Shown: positions 18,897 through 26,585 of the stretch, in pieces | How the letters are laid out: the number at the start of each line of letters is the position of its first letter | Numbering within the stretch: the stretch's first letter is position 1 | Source of the DNA: Algoriphagus ornithinivorans | GTDB lineage: Bacteria; Bacteroidota; Bacteroidia; Cytophagales; Cyclobacteriaceae | Assembly (NCBI RefSeq): GCF_900115305.1 | Contig: NZ_FOVW01000004.1 | Span: 348,443 to 412,442, forward strand | Direction: 5' to 3' | DNA length: 64,000 bases | Program-made: the position numbers and the translations under genes | The notes under the pieces: model-generated | The model's database searches: none | The model's input: only the letters and a program-made list of their open reading frames with translations | Told to the model about the DNA's origin: nothing

Positions 18897-20549
18897 ATGC
18901 TAAAATCACTGAGTATTTCCAATTATGCCTTGATTGATGAGTTGCAAATGCAACCTAGCTCTGCCTTGAGCATGATTACAGGTGAGACTGGCGCAGGTAA
19001 ATCAATTATGCTGGGCGCGGTGGGCTTGCTTTTGGGGAAAAGAGCTGATACCAAAGTGCTGTTGCATGAGGATAAAAAATGCATCATTGAAGGGATTTTT
19101 GAAATAGGTAATTATGGCTTAAATGCTTTTTTCGAAGCCCAAGAACTGGATTTTGATCATCAATGCATCATCCGAAGAGAAATCTCTCCTAGTGGTAAAT
19201 CCAGATCCTTTATCAACGATACTCCTGTGCTTTTGGACGTTCTTAAGGAGCTAGGAGTAAAATTAATGGATGTTCATTCGCAACATGACACACTCCAACT
19301 CGCAGACGGTAACTATCAGCTGGGATTAGTGGATGCCTTTGCGCAAAGCTCGGGTGAACTCGAATCCTATAAAAAAGCCTTCCAACACTACAGAAGTATC
19401 AAGAAGGCCTTTGAGAAACTTCAAAAAGAGGCGGCAGATCTACAAAAGGAGGCTGACTTCAATCAATTTTTATTGGATGAATTGAGCGTATTGACCTTGC
19501 AAAAAGGCGAGCAGGAGGAGCTGGAATCCAGCCAGGAGATCCTTGAAAATGCGGAAGATATCAAGCTTCGAATCAATGAGATGTTGAATCTTTTTCACGA
19601 AGATCAAGTCGGCTTGATTCAGGGCTTGGGACAAGTGCAACAGGGACTACAGTCCTTGGCTCGTTTGGCTCATAAATTTTCCGGAATTCAGGAAAGATTT
19701 CAGGAGGCCTATATAGAAATGAAGGACCTTGCTGAGACTTTGGCCGATGAAGAAAGCAAAGTGGAGATTGATTTTGAAAAGCTGGAAGAGATTAGAGAAA
19801 GGTTAAGTAAGATTTATCAGCTGCAAAAAAAGCATGGAGTTAATTCTGTAGAAGAGCTAATTCAAATTGAAAGTGAATTGGCTGACAAAGTTTTTCAGTT
19901 TCAGAATCTCGATGAGAATTTGGCTGAGGCAGAAAAGAAGCTCAAGCTATCTGAAAAAGAAATGCTGGATGCCGGAATGCTTTTGAGCGAAAAAAGAAAA
20001 TCTTGTTTTAAGGCATTTGAATCCTCTTTGCAAGGGCTTTTGGGGGATTTGGGAATGGAGAATGCCAAAATTCAAATAGAACAAAAGAGTATACCTCCAT
20101 CTGCCAGTGGATTGGATGAAATTGAGTTGTTATTTACTGCAAATAAAGGCTCCCAACCTCAGGCATTGAAAAAGGTGGCCTCGGGAGGGGAGTTTTCAAG
20201 ATTGCTTTTTGGAATCAAGTACCTGATGGCTGATAAAATGGCTTTGCCTACTTTAATTTTTGATGAAATTGACACAGGGATTTCGGGAGAAGTTGCCTTG
20301 CAGATGGTAAGGATGATGAAAGAAATTTCCAAGAAGCACCAAGTGATCTGCATTACTCATTTACCACAAGTAGCGGCAAAAGGAGATAGACATTATTTTG
20401 TTTTCAAGGATAATCAATCTGAACGTACAGTCAGCAAAATCAAATTATTAGATGATTCGGAGCGGGTCGAAGAACTCGCAAAAATGATTGCCGGATCCAA
20501 TCCTTCCTCCTCTGCAGTAGAGAGTGCTCGAGAGCTCTTGTTGAATTAA
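18897..20549 (+). CDS. recN: DNA repair protein RecN
   Basis: SMC-like ATPase of double-strand-break repair. A Walker A motif, GETGAGKS, is at residues 29-36, followed by QHDTLQLA and two coiled-coil arms (residues about 155-370, rich in Glu/Leu/Lys). The C-terminal half has the ABC signature VASGGEFSRL and Walker B LIFDEIDTGISG, with the D-loop and CITHLPQVAA His switch after it. The 550-residue length is typical. It follows the DUF4835 gene by 36 bases and may use its own promoter (TAGCTTTG at 18872). Confidence 0.96.
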   Translation: MLKSLSISNYALIDELQMQPSSALSMITGETGAGKSIMLGAVGLLLGKRADTKVLLHEDKKCIIEGIFEIGNYGLNAFFEAQELDFDHQCIIRREISPSGKSRSFINDTPVLLDVLKELGVKLMDVHSQHDTLQLADGNYQLGLVDAFAQSSGELESYKKAFQHYRSIKKAFEKLQKEAADLQKEADFNQFLLDELSVLTLQKGEQEELESSQEILENAEDIKLRINEMLNLFHEDQVGLIQGLGQVQQGLQSLARLAHKFSGIQERFQEAYIEMKDLAETLADEESKVEIDFEKLEEIRERLSKIYQLQKKHGVNSVEELIQIESELADKVFQFQNLDENLAEAEKKLKLSEKEMLDAGMLLSEKRKSCFKAFESSLQGLLGDLGMENAKIQIEQKSIPPSASGLDEIELLFTANKGSQPQALKKVASGGEFSRLLFGIKYLMADKMALPTLIFDEIDTGISGEVALQMVRMMKEISKKHQVICITHLPQVAAKGDRHYFVFKDNQSERTVSKIKLLDDSERVEELAKMIAGSNPSSSAVESARELLLN

Positions 20550-20611
20550 GGCGGCTATTCCCGGAAAATTCCTATTTTTACAGCGTATTTTTGACATCAA
20601 TCAAAAGCTAT

Positions 20612-21427
20612 ATGCCAGAAAATTTGCTAAAAGGAAAAGTAGGGATCATCACCGGTGCCTTAGACGAAAACTCAATTGCCTGGAAAACAGCACTCAAGGC
20701 TAAAGAACAAGGTGCAAAGTTCGTGTTGACAAATGCTCCAATCGCCATGCGTATGGGAGCTATTAATGAGCTTGCAAAGGAATGTGACACAATTGTAATT
20801 CCGGCTGATGCCACTGTGGTGGAGGATATCGAGAAATTGTACACTGAAGCCAAGGAGTTTTTGGGAGCTGATTTTGACTTCCTGTTGCATTCAATAGGAA
20901 TGTCGCCAAATATCAGAAAGGGACGCTCCTACGGTGAGCTGAATTACGATTGGTTGAATAAGTCCTACGACGTTTCTGCTATCTCATTTCATAAAATGAT
21001 GCATGTGGCAGAGAAAATGGATGTGATGAAGGAGTGGGGTTCAATTGTAGGTTTGTCCTATATCGCCGCTCAAAGAGTATTCCCATTTTACACTGATATG
21101 GCAGATGCGAAAGCATTATTGGAAAGCATAGCAAGAGGCTATGGCTATAGATTTGGTAAGCTTAAGAAAGTGAGGGTGAATACTATTTCCCAATCTCCAA
21201 CCAAAACCACGGCAGGTACTGGAATTGGAGGATTTGACTCCTTCTTCAATTTTGCAGAGGCCTTATCTCCACTAGGAAATGCATCTGCGGATGCCTGTGC
21301 AGATTACATCGTGACCATGTTCTCTGATTTGACTAAAATGGTGACTATGCAAAACCTGTTTCATGATGGAGGATATTCTTTCACGGGAATCTCGGAGGAT
21401 ATCATGGAAAAGTTTAAAGACTTATAA
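20612..21427 (+). CDS. fabI: Enoyl-ACP reductase
   Basis: NADH-dependent last step of fatty-acid elongation. From ATG 20612 it has 271 residues. The SDR nucleotide motif is GIITGALDENSIAWK, FLLHSIGMSP follows, and the FabI active-site Tyr-x6-Lys is in FYTDMADAKALLES. The C-terminus (SPTKTTAGTGIGGFDSFF) is longer and more divergent than E. coli FabI, as usual for the Bacteroidota form; the Ser-Pro-Thr-Lys-Thr loop replaces the usual substrate-loop sequence. An in-frame TTG at 20591 overlaps a TATTTTTG -7 box (20586-20593), which supports the ATG. A terminator follows. Confidence 0.93.
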   Translation: MPENLLKGKVGIITGALDENSIAWKTALKAKEQGAKFVLTNAPIAMRMGAINELAKECDTIVIPADATVVEDIEKLYTEAKEFLGADFDFLLHSIGMSPNIRKGRSYGELNYDWLNKSYDVSAISFHKMMHVAEKMDVMKEWGSIVGLSYIAAQRVFPFYTDMADAKALLESIARGYGYRFGKLKKVRVNTISQSPTKTTAGTGIGGFDSFFNFAEALSPLGNASADACADYIVTMFSDLTKMVTMQNLFHDGGYSFTGISEDIMEKFKDL

Positions 21428-21446
21428 TTCTTTAAGGAATATTTAT

Positions 21447-21474
21447 AAAGGCTCTGTTCATTCAGGGCCTTTTT
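21447..21474 (+). terminator. Intrinsic terminator after fabI
   Basis: AAAGGCTCTG, a six-base loop and CAGGGCCTTTTT form a GC-rich stem followed by a T run. Confidence 0.8.
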
Positions 21475-21552
21475 CATTTCTGCTTATCCCAAATCCATTT
21501 TATGATTTGGCTTTTTACCTTATCTTATTGCACCTTATCAAGCACCAACCGT

Positions 21553-23139
21553 ATGTTAAAGAAAATTTTATTAGCTGTAATCTGCTTGACTGCAACGATT
21601 CAGCTGTCAGCACAAATTCAACCTGCCCCGGATAGGGGAGAAGGAGATGGTCCATATGACAAGTTAATTTTAAGAGGAGTCGTTTTAATCGATGGCACAG
21701 GAGCGCCACCTACGGGTCCAGTGGATATTGTAATTGAAAAAAATATCATTACCCGCATCCAGAATGTAGGTTACCCAGGATTACCAATTAATGAGTCTAG
21801 AAGGCCTCATGCTGATGAAAAAACCAAGGTGTTGGATTTGGAAGGTCATTACTTGCTTCCAGGATTCATTGATATGCATGCGCATATTGGAGGTACCGGA
21901 CAAGGTACACCAGCAGAGTATGTTTATAAATTATGGATGGCTCACGGCGTCACTACTGTTCGTGACCCTTCTGCCGGTAATGGATTAGACTGGGTACTAG
22001 GTCAGAAAAACAGGTCTGCGAAAAACCAGATTACTGCGCCTAGGATTTTAGCATATACAGCTTTTGGACAGGGTTCAGAAAGCCCTATTACTACTGCGGA
22101 TCAAGCCAAAGCTTGGGTGAATCAAAATAAAGCGAAAGGTGCGGATGGGATCAAATTTTTCGGAGCAAAGCCGGAAGTCATGGAGGCTGCAATTTCTGAG
22201 AATAAGAGAATTGGTTTACGATCAGCAATGCATCATCAACAACTGGATGTTGCCAGATGGAATGTTTTGAATTCCGCCAGAGCAGGATTGACCTCCATGG
22301 AGCATTGGTATGGGTTACCGGAGGCTTTGTTTCAGGATAGAACTATCCAGGATTTTAGACTGGATTACAATTATCAGAATGAGCAGCATCGATTTGCTGA
22401 GGCAGGCAAGCTTTGGAAGCAAGCAGCACCTCCATATTCCGAGCATTGGAATAATGTCATGAATGAATTATTGGAACTGGACTTTACACTAGATCCTACC
22501 TTCAATATTTATGAAGCTAATAGAGACCTGATGAGGGCTCGGACTGCCGAATGGCATGAAGTCTATACTTTGCCTTCATTATGGCGATTCTACGCCCCTA
22601 GCAGGCAGTCTCATGGATCTTACTGGTTTGATTGGACAACAGAGGAAGAATTGCAATGGAAAGAAAATTATCGCCTCTGGATGACTTTTGTCAATGAGTA
22701 TAAAAACAGAGGAGGAAGAGTGACCACTGGCTCTGATTCAGGTTTTATTTACCAGTTATATGGCTTCGCTTATATCAGAGAAATGGAGCTCCTCAGGGAA
22801 GCAGGTTTCCATCCATTGGAAGTTATTCGATCGGCCACTATGTATGGAGCAGAGGCTTTGGGGCTTGAAAAGACGCTTGGCACTGTGGAAGTAGGAAAAT
22901 TAGCAGATATGGTGATCGTGGAGGAAAATCCATTACAAAATCTCAAAGTACTCTATGGAACGGGAGCGATCAGGATTGATGAAAATAATAAACCAATTCG
23001 GGTAGGTGGCGTAAAATACACCATCAAGGATGGGATTGTCTACGATGCTAAGCAACTTCTTGCTGATGTGAAGAAAATGGTGGAGGAAGCCAAAGAGAAA
23101 GAAAATACTTCGCTAAAGCAGCCAGGCTTGGACTGGTAA
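21553..23139 (+). CDS. Secreted amidohydrolase
   Basis: A 528-residue member of the metal-dependent amidohydrolase superfamily with a signal peptide (MLKKILLAVICLTATIQLSAQ). The first metal-binding His pair is in DMHAHIGG; later ligands are plausibly the His in AMHHQQ and the Asp in TTGSDSGF. The C-terminal KTLGTVEVGKLADMVIVEENPLQ is the standard small beta-domain. Related proteins act on imidazolones, dipeptides or lactones; the substrate here cannot be assigned. The Met at 21553 was chosen because the longer frame from 21502 adds a non-signal extension. It has a terminator of its own. Confidence 0.88.
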   Translation: MLKKILLAVICLTATIQLSAQIQPAPDRGEGDGPYDKLILRGVVLIDGTGAPPTGPVDIVIEKNIITRIQNVGYPGLPINESRRPHADEKTKVLDLEGHYLLPGFIDMHAHIGGTGQGTPAEYVYKLWMAHGVTTVRDPSAGNGLDWVLGQKNRSAKNQITAPRILAYTAFGQGSESPITTADQAKAWVNQNKAKGADGIKFFGAKPEVMEAAISENKRIGLRSAMHHQQLDVARWNVLNSARAGLTSMEHWYGLPEALFQDRTIQDFRLDYNYQNEQHRFAEAGKLWKQAAPPYSEHWNNVMNELLELDFTLDPTFNIYEANRDLMRARTAEWHEVYTLPSLWRFYAPSRQSHGSYWFDWTTEEELQWKENYRLWMTFVNEYKNRGGRVTTGSDSGFIYQLYGFAYIREMELLREAGFHPLEVIRSATMYGAEALGLEKTLGTVEVGKLADMVIVEENPLQNLKVLYGTGAIRIDENNKPIRVGGVKYTIKDGIVYDAKQLLADVKKMVEEAKEKENTSLKQPGLDW

Positions 23140-23156
23140 TAGGTAAATAAGCAAAT

Positions 23157-23197
23157 GGGAATAGGATTTAGAGACTTTTTCTATTCTCATTTTTTTA
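23157..23197 (+). terminator. Probable terminator after amidohydrolase gene
   Basis: GGGAATAG pairs with CTATTCTC (one G-U pair) across a 16-nt loop, followed by ATTTTTTT. Confidence 0.6.
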
Positions 23198-23232
23198 TTT
23201 TCCTTTAGTTTATCCCCTAAAAGCAATTAGCT

Positions 23233-24033
23233 ATGCCTACAATTACGGTAAATGGAGTAAGGCTCTTTTATGAGGAAAAAGGTAGTGGAAAGGAAACTCT
23301 GGTTTTCTCTCATGGTCTACTTTGGAGTCATCATATGTTTAGGGAGCAAATCGCTCATTTTTCGAAAAGATATCGGGTGATTGCTTATGATCATAGAGGT
23401 CAAGGACAAAGTGAGGCTAAGGCTCCATACGATATGGAGACTGTTGCGGAGGATGCGGCTGAATTGATTCAAAATCTAGGTTATGGACCAGTTCACTTTG
23501 TTGGATTATCCATGGGAGGTTTTGTAGGTATGAGACTTGCTTCCCGTCATCCTCAATTAATAAAAAGCTTAATATTATTGGAAACCTCTGCAAATGCAGA
23601 ACCAGTTGAAAACCTCCCAAAGTATAAAACCCTAAATGGAATAGTGAAATGGCTGGGAGTAATCCCGCCCGTAGCCAATAAGGTAATGCCAATCATGTTT
23701 GCGGGATCTTGGCTGGCCAAAGAAAGTAATCAGGCCGAAGTTAAGTATTGGAAAAAGCAATTGATGGCTAATAAAAGAGCTATCACAGGACCTGTTGAAG
23801 GTGTCATCTATAGAAAAGGAGTGGAGTCTGAGCTTGCTGATATCAAATGCCCTACCATGATCATAGTTGGCGATGAGGACGTCGCCACTAAACCGGAAAA
23901 AGCGAAATTTATCCAAATGGGAATTGAAAAGGCTGAACTACATATGATTACTGGGGCAGGGCATAGTAGCTGTATCGAAAAACCAGAAGAAGTCAATAGG
24001 TTAATTGAAGAGTGGCTCTTGGAAAGGAAATAA
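23233..24033 (+). CDS. Alpha/beta hydrolase
   Basis: A 266-residue cytoplasmic alpha/beta-fold hydrolase. The oxyanion region is FSHGLLWSHHMF, the nucleophile elbow is GLSMGG (catalytic Ser at residue 93), a probable acid is in VGDEDVATKPE, and the catalytic His is in GAGHSSCIEKPEEV. The order and length match the haloperoxidase/3-oxoadipate enol-lactonase group, but nothing fixes the substrate. No signal peptide. It is separated from both neighbours by terminators. Confidence 0.88.
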   Translation: MPTITVNGVRLFYEEKGSGKETLVFSHGLLWSHHMFREQIAHFSKRYRVIAYDHRGQGQSEAKAPYDMETVAEDAAELIQNLGYGPVHFVGLSMGGFVGMRLASRHPQLIKSLILLETSANAEPVENLPKYKTLNGIVKWLGVIPPVANKVMPIMFAGSWLAKESNQAEVKYWKKQLMANKRAITGPVEGVIYRKGVESELADIKCPTMIIVGDEDVATKPEKAKFIQMGIEKAELHMITGAGHSSCIEKPEEVNRLIEEWLLERK

Positions 24034-24057
24034 AAAAAGCCCCGAAGGGCTTTTTTT
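24032..24057. terminator. Bidirectional terminator between convergent genes
   Basis: AAAAAAAGCCC-CGAA-GGGCTTTTTTT, a symmetrical stem usable in both directions. The GH16 stop codon lies in its right arm. Confidence 0.85.
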
Positions 24058-24922
24058 ATTGTTTTTGAAATACTCTTACGTAATCTACAATCATATGCTG
24101 AGGAAAGGTGGTCGTGGCATTGGGAGACCCAGGCCAATTTCCGCCCACAGCGACATTCATGATAAAGAAAAAGCTTCTTCTAAACTCATCTAATTCGGCT
24201 GGAGTCGTATCGATTACGTGATACTGTTGATTGTCTAAAAACCATTTGATGGAAGTAGCATCCCATTCGATAGAATAAACATGGAACTCGTCTGCCAATG
24301 TGCCATTGCTTTTGGTTTTTTTGCCACTGAATTCAGCATGAGAGCCATTATTTGACCAGTGAACTGTCCCATGAACAGTATTTTCACGGCCTTGCCCACC
24401 TACCATCTCCATGATGTCTATCTCTCCACAAGCTGGCCAACCCTCAGTTTGAAAGTTTGAACCAAGCATCCAGACAGCAGGCCACAATCCTTGTCCTCTT
24501 GGCATAACTGCCCGAACGTCTATCCTGCCATATCTAAATTGCTTCTTATTCATAGAAACAATTCTAGAAGAGGTGTATTTCCTGCTCCCAAAGTCTTCCT
24601 CTTTAGCGGTAATAATCAAATGTCCGTCCTGAAAACTAGTATTTTGAGATCTGTAGTATTGGAGCTCATTGTTTCCCCAACCATTCTGTCCGGTACCTGT
24701 TTCATGAGACCAATTTGCCGCGTCCAAAACACTTCCATTGAAATCATCTTCCCAGACCAAAGTCATTCCTGTATAGGAATTCGGGGAAGTGTACCCAGTA
24801 GATGGAATTGGAACTTTAGCTACTCCATTACCCGGATTGGGTCCATCTCCTCCATCAGAAGAACAGGAAATAAATCCTGCTGTTAGCATTAAAATGCAAA
24901 AAAATTGAATTGTCTTTTTCAT
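24056..24922 (-). CDS. Glycoside hydrolase family 16 beta-glucanase lipoprotein
   Basis: Predicted endo-beta-1,3(4)-glucanase (laminarinase-like) on the cell surface or in the periplasm. From ATG 24922 it has 288 residues; the upstream GTG at 24928 is less likely because AAGGGTGAGG fits a ribosome site for the ATG. A lipobox (GFISC) puts a lipidated Cys at residue 20, followed by a Ser/Asp/Gly-rich linker. The catalytic motif GEIDIMEMVG contains both Glu residues, and WAGEID-type flanks (GLWPAVWML, HGTVHW, EFHVYSIEWD) complete the jellyroll. It lies 66 bases after the duplicated-domain lipoprotein and is probably co-transcribed. Exact linkage specificity is not certain. Confidence 0.92.
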   Translation of the reverse strand: MKKTIQFFCILMLTAGFISCSSDGGDGPNPGNGVAKVPIPSTGYTSPNSYTGMTLVWEDDFNGSVLDAANWSHETGTGQNGWGNNELQYYRSQNTSFQDGHLIITAKEEDFGSRKYTSSRIVSMNKKQFRYGRIDVRAVMPRGQGLWPAVWMLGSNFQTEGWPACGEIDIMEMVGGQGRENTVHGTVHWSNNGSHAEFSGKKTKSNGTLADEFHVYSIEWDATSIKWFLDNQQYHVIDTTPAELDEFRRSFFFIMNVAVGGNWPGSPNATTTFPQHMIVDYVRVFQKQ

Positions 24923-24988
24923 CCTCACCCTTTTTAAATAAGAAATGTCTGCTGCATTTACGTAGCAGCAGACATTCTCAATTTATAA

Positions 24989-26392
24989 TTATTCAGATAC
25001 TAATCTAAATGTCCACCAAGCACCGCCTCCAACTTCAATGTGAAGAGTCATTTTCTTCTTACCACCTTCTTCAGTAAGGCTTGCTACCTTATAAGTGATT
25101 TCATCAGGTACACCTACTGAAGGTAATTCCGCTCCATTGACAACTTTCGCAAGTGCAACGTGACCACCCTTACCAATGATTTTTAGGTTGCCGCCAGCAA
25201 ACTCATAGGTGTATGAGCCTTTTCCATCATGAGGAGCTATTGGTGCTCCACAAGCATCAGCAGCTACTCCTTGCCAAGCTTCCAACCAAGTTTGAGAGCC
25301 CATATCCATAGTGAATGTTCCGTCAGCATTGAAAGTGTAAACATCATCGAAGAAACATGCTCTCGCTGTTACATCACCAGCTCCATTAGCCCAATAATCT
25401 GATGCGCCTTCAGAGGATCCTACAGCCAATGCGCCAGCCACTGGTTCCATTTTCCAGTTTCCAACAACAGAATTAGCAGTTGCGGGAGTACCGGAGATTA
25501 ATCTGAAATCCCACCAAACTCCACTGCCGGCCTCGATTCTCAAGGTCATTCTTCTGATTCCATTGCTTTCTGTTTGTTCAACGATTGTATATGCAATTTC
25601 ATCTGCGATAGCAACACCATTAGAGATTTCACCTGCATTATTCACTTTGGAAAGACCAACATGTGCTCCCTTACCTACTAGTGTAAGGGCAGTAGAGGTG
25701 TAGGTGTAAGAGTAAGTTCCTTTTCCATCGAATGGTGCTTTTGGCGCGCCGCATCCATCATTGGCAACTCCTTGCCATTGCTCTAACCAAGTTTGAGCTC
25801 CCATATCGATTTCAAATGAGCCGTCAGCATTGAAAGTGTAGACGTCATCGAAGAAGCATGCTCTTGCTGTTACTTCACCTGCTCCACTAGTCCACCACTG
25901 ACCATCGCCAGGAGCTGGACCAACTTTCATAGCTCCAGCTACTGGTTCCATTGTCCAAGCGCCTGTGATATCAAAGGCTGGCTTTAAGGAAGCAACTGTA
26001 AATGATCTATTAGCGGCCGTGGAATTTCCGTTTGTATCGGTAACCACTGCATCAAAGTTGTAATCGCCAGCAGGGAAACCACCGGAAATCACTAAATCGA
26101 TAACTTGATTATCACCTGTTAAAGCTTCTGTTCCGGATGCTACTGTAGCCCCGCCGCTAGTAATTGTATAAGTAAGGTCTCTTAATGCACTAATTGTGCT
26201 CCCCTCAACACCGTCAGAAACCGTGATTTTAATTTTGAAATCCTGTCCTTCTGTCGTACCGCTAGTAATGCTACCTAGTGTAATGGTAGGTGGAGTGTCA
26301 ATCACATCCACATCCGCAAAGCCATTGTCGCATGATGAAATAGCCATCACGGACAATAGAATCAATGTTAAATTGAGTAATACTTTTTTCAT
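24989..26392 (-). CDS. Lipoprotein with Ig-like domain and two copies of a PUL-type domain
   Basis: A 467-residue lipoprotein (lipobox ISSC, Cys 21). Residues about 30-135 form a cadherin/Ig-like domain ending VTDTNGNSTAANRSFTV. Two similar domains follow, at about 140-300 and 312-467. Each has W-x-MEPVAGA, then TARACFFDDVYTFNADG, TWLE-x-WQGV, CGAP-x-AP-x-DGKG and GKG-x-HV. Two conserved Cys per copy (ACFFDD and CGAP) could form disulphides. I have seen this domain type beside GH16 enzymes in Bacteroidota polysaccharide loci, so a surface glycan-binding role is likely but inferred. It is divergent from the regulator. Confidence 0.75.
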   Translation of the reverse strand: MKKVLLNLTLILLSVMAISSCDNGFADVDVIDTPPTITLGSITSGTTEGQDFKIKITVSDGVEGSTISALRDLTYTITSGGATVASGTEALTGDNQVIDLVISGGFPAGDYNFDAVVTDTNGNSTAANRSFTVASLKPAFDITGAWTMEPVAGAMKVGPAPGDGQWWTSGAGEVTARACFFDDVYTFNADGSFEIDMGAQTWLEQWQGVANDGCGAPKAPFDGKGTYSYTYTSTALTLVGKGAHVGLSKVNNAGEISNGVAIADEIAYTIVEQTESNGIRRMTLRIEAGSGVWWDFRLISGTPATANSVVGNWKMEPVAGALAVGSSEGASDYWANGAGDVTARACFFDDVYTFNADGTFTMDMGSQTWLEAWQGVAADACGAPIAPHDGKGSYTYEFAGGNLKIIGKGGHVALAKVVNGAELPSVGVPDEITYKVASLTEEGGKKKMTLHIEVGGGAWWTFRLVSE

Positions 26393-26585
26393 GGGTCTAT
26401 TTTTTTGACCTAATGTCTATTTTTTGCTTTGTGAATGCAAAAAAAGGAATGCTACAACATTTCATCTGTGAGAATTTTTCAATACATCAAAAATTCATCA
26501 AATTTTAAAAAATCTTGCTATTTGACTATAATTTAAGGATTTTGGCTGAAATTTATTTTCGCAATCTACCCAAAATGCCTTCTCA

